Source: Kitasatospora phosalacinea
Lineage (GTDB): Bacteria; Actinomycetota; Actinomycetes; Streptomycetales; Streptomycetaceae
Assembly (NCBI RefSeq): GCF_030268885.1
Contig: NZ_BSSA01000001.1
Location: 62,001 to 126,000, forward strand
Length of the DNA: 64,000 bases
Reading direction: 5' to 3'
In this document: positions 16,279 to 24,756 of the stretch, piece by piece
How positions within the stretch are numbered: position 1 is the stretch's first letter
Layout of the letters: each line of letters starts with the position of its first letter
Program-made: the position numbers and the translations under genes
Notes under the pieces: generated by a model
Seen by the model: the letters and a program-made list of their open reading frames with translations, nothing else
Databases searched by the model: none
What the model was told of the DNA's origin: nothing

Positions 16279-17190
16279 GTGAACGAACCACAGCATCCCA
16301 CCGCCACTCCCGCCGCCGTCACCGTCATCGGGCTCGGCCCGATGGGGCAGGCGATGACCCGCACCCTGCTCGCCGCCGGACACCCCGTCACCGTCTGGAA
16401 CCGCACCCCCGCCCGGGCCGAGGGCGTCGTCGCCGCCGGGGCGGTGCCCGCCGCCACGCCCGCCGAGGCGCTCCGGGCGAGCGGACTCGTCCTCCTCAGC
16501 CTCACCGACCACCGCGCCATGTACGACGTCCTGGACGGTGCCACCGGCGCGCTGGCCGGACGCACCCTGGCCAACCTCGGCTCCGACACCCCCGACCGCT
16601 CGCGCGAAGCCGCCCGCTGGGCGGCCCGCCACGGCGCGGACTTCCTCACCGGCGGCGTCATGGTGCCCGCACCGATGGTCGGCACCCCGGGCGCCCACGT
16701 CTACTACAGCGGCGACCCGGAGGTGATGGAGCGGCACCGGGCCGTCCTCGCGGAGATCGGCGAACCCCGGTACCTGGGCGCCGACCCTGGCCTCGCCCAG
16801 ACGATGTACCAGGCCCAGCTCGCGGTCTTCCTCAGCACCCTGTCCGCGCTGATGCACGCCACCGCGATGCTCGGCAGCACCGGGATGAAGGCCGCCGAGG
16901 CCCTGCCCGAACTGCTCGCCTCCGCCGACCGGGTGGGCGCGATCCTGCGGGCGGGCGAGCGCCGCCCCGGCGCCGGGATCGACGCCGGTGAGCACCCCGG
17001 CCACCTCAGCACGGTCACCATGATGGGCGCCACCGCCGACCACATCGTCGAGACCAGCACCGCCCTCGGCCTCGACCTCGCCCTCCCGCTCGCCGTGCAG
17101 GCCCACTACCGGCACGCGATCGAGCACGGGCACGGCGGCGACAACTGGACCCGGATCATCGACGCCGTGCGCAACCCGCGGGCCCACTGA
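16279..17190 (+). CDS. NAD(P)-dependent oxidoreductase, imine reductase / beta-hydroxyacid dehydrogenase family
   Basis: 303 residues. GLGPMGQAM near residues 18-26 is the Rossmann loop and VWNRTPARAE the adjoining NADP-preferring loop. GGVMVPAPMVGTPGAHVYYSGD is the signature region of imine reductases, replacing the Lys-containing motif of 3-hydroxyisobutyrate dehydrogenases. The C-terminal all-helical half forms the domain-swapped dimer. It reduces cyclic imines or a related substrate. GTG at 16279 is used. Probably induced through the divergent HxlR regulator. Confidence 0.85.
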   Translation: MNEPQHPTATPAAVTVIGLGPMGQAMTRTLLAAGHPVTVWNRTPARAEGVVAAGAVPAATPAEALRASGLVLLSLTDHRAMYDVLDGATGALAGRTLANLGSDTPDRSREAARWAARHGADFLTGGVMVPAPMVGTPGAHVYYSGDPEVMERHRAVLAEIGEPRYLGADPGLAQTMYQAQLAVFLSTLSALMHATAMLGSTGMKAAEALPELLASADRVGAILRAGERRPGAGIDAGEHPGHLSTVTMMGATADHIVETSTALGLDLALPLAVQAHYRHAIEHGHGGDNWTRIIDAVRNPRAH

Positions 17191-17339
17191 CGCCCAACCC
17201 GCCCGCACTCCGCCGACGTGCACGGACCTCCGTCCTCAGGGCCCGACTTGACGGCCGGTCGAACGACGGGGGAGGGTACGCCGGGCGGCCCGCGAGGGCG
17301 GCCCGGCACAGCCGGCAGGGGGAGCGGACGGGGGGAGCG

Positions 17340-17909
17340 ATGCGCACGCTCACCGAGGTGCGGGACGAACCGATGACGGCCGACGGCCTGGTGCTGCGCC
17401 GCCCGCGCCCCGCCGACGCCGCCCTCGTGCACCGCGGCACCCACGACCCGCTGGTGCGCGAGTTCCTGCAGGCCGTCGTCCCGCACCGGGACACCGCCGC
17501 CGCCGAGAAGTGGCTCACCGACATCCCCCCGATGCTGTGGGAGACCGGCCGCGCCGCCTACTTCACCGTCGAGGCGGCGGCCGCCGCCGAACCCGTCGGC
17601 TGGGCCGAACTCGTCAACCTCGACCCGGAGCAGGAGAGCGCCGAGGTCGCCGTCTGGCTGCTGCCCGAACACCGCCGCCTGCGCACCGCCAAGGCCGCGC
17701 TGCGCCTGGTGTGCCGCTTCGGCTTCGAACGGATCGGCCTGCGCCGGATCGACGCCTACGCAGCCGCCGACAACATGCCCAGCCAGCTCACCGGAGCCGC
17801 GATCGGCTTCCGCCGGGCCGGCTACCGCCCGGCGCTGTTCCGCAGCTCCCGCACCCACCGGCTGCACGACGCCGTGCACGCCACCCTCGTACCGGAAGAC
17901 CTCTGCTGA
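17340..17909 (+). CDS. GNAT-family N-acetyltransferase (RimJ/RimL-like)
   Basis: 189 residues. LVLRRPRPADAALV opens a RimJ-like GNAT fold; EVAVWLLPEHRRLRTAKAALRLVCRFGFERIGLRRIDAYAAADN contains the acetyl-CoA-binding region and the strand preceding it. The usual Q/RxxGxG/A loop is degenerate (LRTAKAALR). ATG at 17340 follows GGGGGAG. The substrate is unknown. It stands between the oxidoreductase and the WD40 gene, 45 bp upstream of the latter, and might be co-transcribed with it. Confidence 0.8.
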   Translation: MRTLTEVRDEPMTADGLVLRRPRPADAALVHRGTHDPLVREFLQAVVPHRDTAAAEKWLTDIPPMLWETGRAAYFTVEAAAAAEPVGWAELVNLDPEQESAEVAVWLLPEHRRLRTAKAALRLVCRFGFERIGLRRIDAYAAADNMPSQLTGAAIGFRRAGYRPALFRSSRTHRLHDAVHATLVPEDLC

Positions 17910-17954
17910 CCCACGGGGCTCCCAACATCCCTGTACCGAACCAGGAGTGACACC

Positions 17955-20090
17955 ATGTCAGGAAGCGTACGGCTGGAAGACGGCGGCCGCGGCGAACTGC
18001 TGATCACCGCCGACGGCACCTTCCGGGCCGGCCGCGCCGACCGCGAGCGGACCGGCCGGATCGACCCCGCGCTGCTCCGCCGCGTCCTCGCCGCCACCGC
18101 CCGGTTCCCCGCCCCCGCACCCGTCGACGCCCCCGCCACCGGGCGGCGGCTCACCGTCCAGGGGCAGCCCGGGCAGCCCGACCGGCAGTGGGCCGACGGC
18201 ACCGCCGCCCCCGTCCCCGCCGAGGCGGCCGTGCTCGACGCGCTGCTCGCCCAGGCCCTCGGCGAGGCCGACGCCCCCGCCGCGCTGCCCGCCGCCCTGG
18301 CCCGCACCGAACCCGCCACCGGCACCCCCCGCAGCGCCGCCGCGGTCGGCACCGTGGCCGGACGGGCCGCGTACGCCCTGGTCGAGGCCGACGGCGCGTT
18401 CGGCCTCACCGCGCTGGACGACGCCGCCCCGCTCGGCGGCTCCGACGCCGACGCCGGGCTCGCCCCGACCGCCGTCGCGCTCGGCGAGGCGGGCGGCCGT
18501 TCGCTGTTCGCGGTCGGCAGCACCGACGGTTCGGTCCAGGTCTGGGACGCCGCCACCGGCGCCGTCGCGCACGGCACCACCGGCGGCGAGGGCGCCCAGG
18601 CGGTCGCCGCCCTGGTCTGCCGGGACATCCCGGTGGCGTTCTCGGCCGGGCAGGTCGGTGACCTGCGGGCCGTCCGGGCCGACGACGGCCGGGTGCTGGG
18701 CACCCTGCCCACCGGCGGCCGCGGCGCGACCGCGCTGCGCGCCGTGCACTGCGCCGGGGTCGACCTGCTCGCCGCCGCCTCCCCCGACGGCACCGTCCGG
18801 GTCTGGGACGCCGGGAGCGGCGACCTGCTGCACCTGCTGGTCGGCCACCGCGGCGAGGTGGCCGCGCTGGCCGTGCTCACCGTCGACAACCAGGCGGTGC
18901 TGGCCTCCGCCGGACAGGACCGCCGGATCCGGCTCTGGGACCTCGCCACCGGCCAGCCGGTCGCCGAACTCGACGGCCACACCGGCACCGTGACCGGCCT
19001 CGCCTTCACCACCCTCGCCGACCGCCCCGTCCTCGCCTCCTGCGCGCTGGACGGCACCGTCCGCACCTGGGACGTGTACGACGGCCGCCCGCTGCACGGC
19101 TGGCCCGCCGGGGAGTGGCTCACCGCCCTCGCCGCCGTCGGGGACGCGCTCTACACCGGCGACGAGACCGGCCGGATCACCGTCTGGGACGCCGCCACCG
19201 GCGCCCCCGCGCCCAAGGCGGTGCCCGCCGGACGCCCCGGCAGCCCGCTCGCCGCCCTGACCGCCGGGGCCCTGCACGGCCGCCCGGTGCTCGCCGCCGG
19301 GTTCGGCGACGGCGCGGTCCAGGTCTGGGACGCCGCCACCGGCGGCCAACTCCTCGACCTGCCGGGCGAGGGCGGCCCCGTCCACAGCCTCGACCTCACC
19401 GCCGACCTGCTGGTGTGCGGCACCGCGGCCGGCGCCGTCCGCAGCCACCGCCTCACCGACGGCACCGCGCTGCCGCTGCCCGTCCCGCACGCCGGGCCGG
19501 TCGCCGGGATCGCCTTCACCCCCGGCGAGCAGCCGCTGCTGGCCTCCGCCGGGCGCGACGGCGTGATCGCCGTCCGGGACGCCGCGACCGGCGCCGACAG
19601 CCGCCGCTTCGCCACCGGGTGCGGCCCGTTCACCGCGCTGGCCGCGACCGTGGCGGGCGGCCAGCCGATCCTGGCCACCGCGGGCGAGGACCTGGTGGTG
19701 CGCCTGTGGCACGCCGTCAGCGGCGTGGCCGGGCCGGTCTGCACCGGGCTGCCGCAGGCCGCCGAGGTGCTGTCCTTCGCGGTGCTCGGCGGCCGTCCCG
19801 CGGTGATCGCGGGCGCGGGCGACGGCACCGTCCTGGTCTGGGACGTCCAGGACGGCAGCCGCACCGCCGAGTTGACCGGCGGCGGCACGGCCGTCCGGGC
19901 CGTGGCGGGCCGCGAGTTCGACGGCGAGGCGCTGCTCGCGGCGGGCGACGCCGCGGGCACCCTGCGACTGTGGCACCTGGCCAGTGCGTCCCTGCTCAAC
20001 GAGGCCGCGCTGGACGGTACTCCGTTGGCGATCGACCTCGACGAGGCGGGCCTGCGGATCGTCACTCCGGGCGGAGCGGTCAAACTCTGA
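17955..20090 (+). CDS. WD40-repeat beta-propeller protein
   Basis: 711 residues. The first ~180 residues include a small N-terminal domain (GELLITADGTFRAGRADRERTG). The rest contains at least twelve recognisable WD-type blades ending in motifs such as SVQVWDAATG, TVRVWDAGSG, RIRLWDLATG, TVRTWDVYDG, RITVWDAATG, TVLVWDVQDG and TLRLWHLAS, enough for one large or two seven-bladed propellers. No kinase domain, signal peptide or membrane segment is visible, so it is probably a cytosolic scaffold. ATG at 17955 with AGGAG upstream. It lies next to the WXG100/giant-effector operon; a functional link is inference only. Confidence 0.85.
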   Translation: MSGSVRLEDGGRGELLITADGTFRAGRADRERTGRIDPALLRRVLAATARFPAPAPVDAPATGRRLTVQGQPGQPDRQWADGTAAPVPAEAAVLDALLAQALGEADAPAALPAALARTEPATGTPRSAAAVGTVAGRAAYALVEADGAFGLTALDDAAPLGGSDADAGLAPTAVALGEAGGRSLFAVGSTDGSVQVWDAATGAVAHGTTGGEGAQAVAALVCRDIPVAFSAGQVGDLRAVRADDGRVLGTLPTGGRGATALRAVHCAGVDLLAAASPDGTVRVWDAGSGDLLHLLVGHRGEVAALAVLTVDNQAVLASAGQDRRIRLWDLATGQPVAELDGHTGTVTGLAFTTLADRPVLASCALDGTVRTWDVYDGRPLHGWPAGEWLTALAAVGDALYTGDETGRITVWDAATGAPAPKAVPAGRPGSPLAALTAGALHGRPVLAAGFGDGAVQVWDAATGGQLLDLPGEGGPVHSLDLTADLLVCGTAAGAVRSHRLTDGTALPLPVPHAGPVAGIAFTPGEQPLLASAGRDGVIAVRDAATGADSRRFATGCGPFTALAATVAGGQPILATAGEDLVVRLWHAVSGVAGPVCTGLPQAAEVLSFAVLGGRPAVIAGAGDGTVLVWDVQDGSRTAELTGGGTAVRAVAGREFDGEALLAAGDAAGTLRLWHLASASLLNEAALDGTPLAIDLDEAGLRIVTPGGAVKL

Positions 20091-20435
20091 CACGAAGCAT
20101 GCCCAGAACATTCACGATCGACCCGGAGTGGGCACTTCCGGTCTTTACTTCCCCTTACGGGTTCATGCCGTGAATTTACCTGCTGCATGCTTTCCGGACT
20201 CCGCCGCGACTCGATCCGGTGCGAAGCTCGGCGCCGGGGTGACGTCCCGTCACCCCGGCAGGGCCGCCCGGCGGGAGCGCTCCCAACTGCGGGTTATGGT
20301 GGGCTCGGAATGGGCCGGTGCAGTACGCACGGGCACCTCCCGGCTGCCCTGTCCCGGTGCCCCGGCACGTCCGGCGCAGACCGTCGGTGCAGGTGCGTGC
20401 CGACCGGGGGCGGTGGAGCACGGAGGGTGGGGCAA
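20091..20435. promoter_or_regulatory. Leader region of the WXG100/giant-effector operon with a 12-bp inverted repeat
   Basis: 345 bp without a convincing gene. A perfect inverted repeat has 12-bp arms at 20233-20244 and 20248-20259 around TCC (core GGGTGACG/CGTCACCC). The same core, in the other orientation, occurs at 5203-5222. It could be an operator or a hairpin. The stretch 20111-20190 is markedly AT-richer than its surroundings and could hold the promoter, but I cannot assign -35 and -10 boxes with confidence. The ribosome site GGAGGG is at 20422-20427. Confidence 0.45.
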
Positions 20436-21275
20436 GTGGCGGACGCAACGGTCTGGATCGACCTCGACGAGGTCGAGGCGGCGGCCAAGAAGATCCTCGG
20501 GCTGCTGGACGAACTCAGCGGCCCCGCGAACCAGTTGGCGGCCAAGGTCAAGCAGGTCAAGGAGACCGTCTACGGAACCGACCTGGTCGGCAAGGCGATC
20601 CAGGGCGGCAGCTCCTCGGTCGGCGGCATCGCCGAGCACCAGGAGCAGGTCCTCCAGGGCATCCAGGTGCTGATCCAGAACGCCACCGCGGTCGGCGAGA
20701 ACCTGCAGTCCATGGTCGCCAGGCACCGCGCCAACGACGAGCAGCAGGCCGCCGCCCTCGGCACCATCACCGGCGACGGCACCATGCCGGCCGGCCCGGC
20801 CCTGGCCGGACTGGGCACCACCTCCGCCGGGACGGTCTTCTCCGGGGCGGAGTACGCGACCCCCACCCTCAGCGGCACGGCCGCCGCTGCACCGGACCAC
20901 CAGGTGTGGCCCGCGGAGACAGCACAGGCCACGCCGATGCTCCAGGGGCGGCCGGTGGAGACCGCGCAGGCCACGCCCGAGTACGCGCTGCGGCGGCCGG
21001 TGGAGACCGTGGAGGCCACGCCCGAGTACGCGCTGCGGCGGCCGGTGGAGACCGCGGAGGGCACGCCGGTGCTCCAGGGGCGGCTGATGGAGACCGTGCA
21101 GGCCACGCCCGCGCACCCGGTGACCCCGCCCCCGCCGCCGCCCATCGAAGGGCTGGGCAACATCGACGGGGGCGAGGAGTACCACTCCGCCGAGACGCCC
21201 GACCTCCACTACAACACCCCGCCGCCGCCCTTCATCGGGCCGGGCATGTGGGCCCCCACGGGACACGGCGTCTGA
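20436..21275 (+). CDS. WXG100-like protein 1 with C-terminal Pro/Glu repeats
   Basis: 279 residues. Residues 1-110 are an all-helical, coiled-coil-prone domain (VADATVWIDLDEVEAAAKK through SMVARHRANDEQQAAALG) of the size of ESX/WXG100 secretion partners, without a strict W-x-G. Residues ~160-230 contain four to five repeats of ETAQATPEYALRRPV type, and the tail is Pro-rich (PPPPPPIEG, NTPPPPFIGPG). GTG at 20436 is chosen because GGAGGG lies eight bases upstream and the helical domain starts there. It is the first of four co-directional genes ending in the giant effector. Export by a type VII system is inference. Confidence 0.65.
   Translation: MADATVWIDLDEVEAAAKKILGLLDELSGPANQLAAKVKQVKETVYGTDLVGKAIQGGSSSVGGIAEHQEQVLQGIQVLIQNATAVGENLQSMVARHRANDEQQAAALGTITGDGTMPAGPALAGLGTTSAGTVFSGAEYATPTLSGTAAAAPDHQVWPAETAQATPMLQGRPVETAQATPEYALRRPVETVEATPEYALRRPVETAEGTPVLQGRLMETVQATPAHPVTPPPPPPIEGLGNIDGGEEYHSAETPDLHYNTPPPPFIGPGMWAPTGHGV
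20916..21122 (+). repeat. 42/45-bp in-frame tandem repeats in WXG100-like gene 1
   Basis: Units start at 20916 (42 bp), 20958 (45 bp), 21003 (45 bp), 21048 (42 bp) and 21090 (partial). Each encodes an ET[AV]xATP core followed by MLQGRPV or EYALRRPV. The units at 20958 and 21003 are nearly identical, consistent with recent duplication. Confidence 0.9.
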
Positions 21276-21278
21276 CGA

Positions 21279-21319
21279 CGCGTCGCGGCCGGGCGGGCAC
21301 CCCGCCCGGCCGCGACGCG
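21279..21319 (+). terminator. Intercistronic hairpin after WXG100-like gene 1
   Basis: Perfect 19-bp arms (21279-21297 and 21301-21319) with a CAC loop, starting three bases after the stop codon. It is the strongest hairpin I found in the window. It could end or attenuate transcription, or protect the 3' end of the first cistron, separating the expression level of gene 1 from the downstream genes. Confidence 0.75.
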
Positions 21320-21342
21320 CCGCGCGGTGCCGCCCGCCGGTA

Positions 21343-21425
21343 CCCCGCCGCGCCGTCCGCCTCCCCGCCGCGCCGTCCGTCCGGCTCCTGCCGAGCCGCC
21401 CGCGGCTTCCCCGCCGCGCCGTCCG
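21343..21425 (+). repeat. Three 17-bp exact direct repeats upstream of WXG100-like gene 2
   Basis: CCCCGCCGCGCCGTCCG occurs exactly at 21343-21359, 21363-21379 and 21409-21425, inside the 204-bp gap after the hairpin and before the ATG at 21480. Confidence 0.85.
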
Positions 21426-21479
21426 CCCCGTCGCGGGCCCCTTCCGACCCCGACCGCACTCCTCCGGAGACCCGCTGCC

Positions 21480-23825
21480 ATGATCGAGCTGCCCGCCGAC
21501 CTCGCCGAGGTACTCAAGACCCTCCAGAGCAACGAGCAAGGCGCCGACATCCTCTTCCCCGACGGCAACGAGGACCTGCTCGCCGAGCTCGCCGCCGCCT
21601 GGACCAAGTGGAACGAGGTGGCCGACAGCCACGTCGTGGCGATCGTCGAGGCCGCCAACCGGGCCATGGCGAGCATGTCCGGGCCCGCCGCCGACAGCTT
21701 CGCCCAGTACCTCAAGAAGTTCGCCGGAGGAGAGGGCTCGCACGTCAGCACCACCCTGCAGTCGGGACACGCCATGGCGAAGTCGATGCAGGGCGCCGCC
21801 CAGGCGGTGGGCGACGCCAAGACCGAGATGATCCGCGAACTCCAGTACGCCAAGGACTACATCGCCGCCCACCCGGCCGGGAAGCACGACGACATCGCGA
21901 AGTCCGAGGGCGTCAAGGAGGCCGTCAGCCTGTACCACCAGTACGTCAACCACGTCAGCGGCAACGTGGACGCCACGCTCCGGACGAACGCCGACCGCAT
22001 CGCCGACATGACCGGCATGGGCCAGACCTGTGCCCTCAACGGCAGCGCTGCCGGCGGTGGTTCGGGCGCCGGTGGAGCCGGTGGCGCGGGCGCGGCGGGC
22101 GGCCCGGGCGGCATCGGCACCATGAGCGGCCGGGTCGGCGCCAACCTGCCCGGCGGACTGTTCGGCACGGGCGCGGACAGCGGCCTGCCCGGCGGCGTCG
22201 GTGACCCGTCCGGTTTCTCGCTGCCCGGTCTGGACGGCAGCGGTGCGGGCGGGGCGTACGGCGGTGCGGGCGGCGGGAGCGGGGCCGCGGGGGCAGGTTT
22301 CTCGCTGCCGGGCCTGGACGGCAGCGGCGCGGGCGGGGCGTACGGCGGCGCGGGCGGGGCGTACGGCGGCGCGGGCGGGGCGTACGGCGGTGCGGGCGGC
22401 GGGAGCGGGGCCGCGGGGGCCGGCTTCTCACTGCCCGGTCTGGACGGCAGCGGCGGGGCCGGGGCGTACGGCGGCTCCGGGGACTTCTCCGGCTCGGGCA
22501 GCACCTTCGGGTCGACCGGCGGCTCGGGCCTGGCGCCCTTCAGCCTGCCCGCCCCCAACCTGCCCGACTTCGGCACCGACACCGGAGGCAGCACCGGCAC
22601 CCCGGTGTTCAAGCCGCTCTCCTCCGGCAGCGGTTCACTCGGCCTGGCCGGGCTCGGCGACCTCGGCGACATCAACACCGGCGGACCCGGGAGCAGCTAC
22701 ACCCCGAGCCCGTCCTTCAGCACCGGCCCCGGCAGCGGCGGCCCGGGCAGCTTCGGCGGCAGCCCGCTCGGGAACCTCGGCAGCACCTTGGGCAGCACCC
22801 TCAGCACGCTCGGCAGTTCGGGCAGCGCGCTCGGCAGTTCGGGCGGTGCCCGCTCCGGGCTCGCCCCGTTCGGCGGGGGCAGCAGCCCGTTCGGCCTCGG
22901 CGGCGGGTCCGCCCGCGGGCTGGGCGGCGGCGCGGGCGGCCTCGGCGGCGGAGCGGGCAGCGCCCTGGCCGGACGCAGCGGCGGTGCAGGAGCGGGTTCC
23001 GTCATGTCCGGTGCCGGAGCGGGCTCCACGGTCGGCCGGTCCGGGGCCGGTGCCGGGACCGGCGCGGGCGGCGCCACCGCCGGGCGCACCGGCGCCACCG
23101 GAGCCGCCGGTGCGGGCCACATGCCCGGCGCCGGCGGTGCCGGACGCGGCGGAGGCGGCAAGGGCGACAAGCACGGCAACCGCTTCGTCAGCCCCACCCG
23201 CTTCGGCAGCGAGGGCGAGGAGGACGAGGAACTGCACGGCGACGCGGGCATCCTGGGCCAGGCCGGCGAGGTCGGCCCGCGCGACCGCCACTGGCACCGG
23301 GCCCGCCGCCGCTGGCTCGACGACGCCCGCGCCGACGGCACCTTCACCACGCCCGAACCCGAAGCGACCCCCGTCGCGGCCGCACCCACCAGCGAGAGCG
23401 AGGTGCTCAACCAGCTCGCGGGCGTCCTGCTCGGCGGCGGCGCGACCGCGGACGGCGGGGCGGGCACCGACGGCGGGTCGGACACCGACGGCGCGACCGA
23501 CGACCGGAGCGCCGCAGCCACCGTTGCTACCGCCGATCCGACGACGGCGCGCCAGGAGACCCCCGTGACGGCGGTGGAGACCTCCGCCACGACGGCGGAC
23601 ACCTCCGGCGGCGCGGACGACGCCTACCTGGAACGTGCCCGCAGCGCCGCCGCCCGCCGCGGCCACCCCGACGCGCCCGCGGCCGCCCCCGCCGCGACCG
23701 CACCCGCCGGGGAGGCGGCGGCCACCGCGCAGCGGGCCCCGCTCCGCGAGGAGGGCGGCTACCAGGTCCCCAGCCCGTTCCTGCGCGCCGCCCTCTCCCG
23801 GCTGGCCGCCCCCGCCGCCGACTGA
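21480..23825 (+). CDS. WXG100-like protein 2 with long Gly-rich region
   Basis: 781 residues. Residues 1-190 are helical and amphipathic (MIELPADLAEVLKTL; SMSGPAADSFAQYLKKFAGG; DYIAAHPAGKHDD), resembling the WXG100/PPE-like heads of type VII substrates. Residues ~190-560 are Gly/Ser/Ala-rich with repeated GFSLPGLDGSG and GGAYGGA units, recalling PE_PGRS-like linkers. Residues ~560-781 carry a charged segment (RFVSPTRFGSEGEEDEELHGDAG), a DRHWHRARRRWLDDAR motif near 603, and an Ala-rich tail. ATG at 21480 is the natural start. It lies 40 bp before WXG100-like gene 3. Role as chaperone, carrier or surface partner of the giant effector is inference. Confidence 0.65.
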   Translation: MIELPADLAEVLKTLQSNEQGADILFPDGNEDLLAELAAAWTKWNEVADSHVVAIVEAANRAMASMSGPAADSFAQYLKKFAGGEGSHVSTTLQSGHAMAKSMQGAAQAVGDAKTEMIRELQYAKDYIAAHPAGKHDDIAKSEGVKEAVSLYHQYVNHVSGNVDATLRTNADRIADMTGMGQTCALNGSAAGGGSGAGGAGGAGAAGGPGGIGTMSGRVGANLPGGLFGTGADSGLPGGVGDPSGFSLPGLDGSGAGGAYGGAGGGSGAAGAGFSLPGLDGSGAGGAYGGAGGAYGGAGGAYGGAGGGSGAAGAGFSLPGLDGSGGAGAYGGSGDFSGSGSTFGSTGGSGLAPFSLPAPNLPDFGTDTGGSTGTPVFKPLSSGSGSLGLAGLGDLGDINTGGPGSSYTPSPSFSTGPGSGGPGSFGGSPLGNLGSTLGSTLSTLGSSGSALGSSGGARSGLAPFGGGSSPFGLGGGSARGLGGGAGGLGGGAGSALAGRSGGAGAGSVMSGAGAGSTVGRSGAGAGTGAGGATAGRTGATGAAGAGHMPGAGGAGRGGGGKGDKHGNRFVSPTRFGSEGEEDEELHGDAGILGQAGEVGPRDRHWHRARRRWLDDARADGTFTTPEPEATPVAAAPTSESEVLNQLAGVLLGGGATADGGAGTDGGSDTDGATDDRSAAATVATADPTTARQETPVTAVETSATTADTSGGADDAYLERARSAAARRGHPDAPAAAPAATAPAGEAAATAQRAPLREEGGYQVPSPFLRAALSRLAAPAAD
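22207..22470 (+). repeat. Gly-rich in-frame repeats in WXG100-like gene 2
   Basis: Three copies of a unit starting with GFSLPGLDGSG (near 22213, 22299 and 22425), each followed by GAGGAYGGAGG-type stretches. The middle copy has three back-to-back AYGGAGG units. Nearly identical DNA makes the tract prone to length change. Confidence 0.85.
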
Positions 23826-23865
23826 CCGCGCGCCGCCGTCGCCCGCCCTGACGAAGGAATCCCCC

Positions 23866-24753
23866 ATGAGCAACGACGAGCAGGCCCGCCGGTACGTCGA
23901 GGCCGAGACGCCTGCCGAGCCGGTCCTCGCCGACCGGGCGGTGTCCGAGCAGCTCGCCGAGCCGGTCCTCGCCGACCGGCTGGTGCCTCAGCAGCTCGCC
24001 GAGCCGGTCCTCGCCGACCGGGCGGTGCCCGAGCAGCTCGCCGAGCCCATTCCGTTCCGGATCGGTACGGTCATGCCCGACAGTGTTCCGGCGGAGCCGC
24101 TCCTGCGGGCGACCCCGGCCGAACCGCTGCAGCCGTTCCTGCGGGCGGAGGATGCGCCGGTTTCGGGCGAGCCGACGCACGTGGTGGGTCGGCCGATGCA
24201 GGTGGCGCAGGATGCGCCGGTCCCGGTCCAGCCCGCGCACGTCGTGGGTCGGCCGGTGCAGCAGGGCGTACCGGCGTCCCCCGCCGCCGAGCGGACCGCG
24301 GCCGTGAAGAAGCGGGGCGACGACGCGGGCGGTGCCGGGACGGGCTTCCAGGTGGACCCCGAGCAGTACCGGGCGGCGGTGTCGCCGATGCTCGCCGCCT
24401 ACGAGCAGGTCGCCGAGCTCAGCCGGTCGCTGACCGCCTTCATGTCCTCGATGGAGGCCCAGAACCCCTGGGGCAACGACGACTCGGGCAAGAAGTTCGC
24501 CGAGGGCAGCGAGGGCTACCTGCAGTACAGCCACTCCACCCTGACCGTCCTCAAGGCCCTGCCCGACGAGCTGAAGAACATCGCCGACGGCCTGAAGGCG
24601 ATGGCCGCGGGCTACCAGAACGCGGACGAGAACGTCGTCAACGAACTCAGCGGCCTGGAGAGCACCGCGCAACTGCCCGCCGCGCCGTCGCTCCCGTCGA
24701 CCCCCGTCACCCCCATCATCAGCACGCGGCCCATCCAGAGCGGAAGGCACTGA
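23866..24753 (+). CDS. WXG100-like protein 3 with N-terminal repeats
   Basis: 295 residues, with the order reversed relative to protein 1: repeats come first, residues 16-57 being three 14-residue units of LAEPVLADRAVPEQ type, then two HVVGRP elements. The helical ESX-like domain comes second (about 165-275). That domain contains NPWGNDDSGKKF, a WG-turn like the W-x-G of WXG100 proteins, and GYLQYSHSTLTVLKALPDELKNIADGLKAMAAGY. ATG at 23866 has AAGGA upstream. The stop is three bases from the ATG of the giant gene, so the two are almost certainly co-translated; this protein is the best candidate for a dedicated partner of the giant (inference). Confidence 0.7.
   Translation: MSNDEQARRYVEAETPAEPVLADRAVSEQLAEPVLADRLVPQQLAEPVLADRAVPEQLAEPIPFRIGTVMPDSVPAEPLLRATPAEPLQPFLRAEDAPVSGEPTHVVGRPMQVAQDAPVPVQPAHVVGRPVQQGVPASPAAERTAAVKKRGDDAGGAGTGFQVDPEQYRAAVSPMLAAYEQVAELSRSLTAFMSSMEAQNPWGNDDSGKKFAEGSEGYLQYSHSTLTVLKALPDELKNIADGLKAMAAGYQNADENVVNELSGLESTAQLPAAPSLPSTPVTPIISTRPIQSGRH
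23911..24036 (+). repeat. Three 42-bp tandem repeats in WXG100-like gene 3
   Basis: Units at 23911-23952, 23953-23994 and 23995-24036 encode [L/P]AEPVLADRxVxxQ. They are nearly identical in DNA. Confidence 0.92.
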
Positions 24754-24756
24754 CCC

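Noticed and set aside
20187..20435. Upstream extension of WXG100-like gene 1
   Set aside because: The extra 83 codons are Arg/Ala/Gly-rich, lack similarity to the family, and a good ribosome site precedes the GTG at 20436.
20916..21425. CRISPR-like appearance of repeated units in the WXG100 region
   Set aside because: The units are in-frame coding repeats or spacer-less direct repeats of unequal spacing; no unique spacers and no cas genes.
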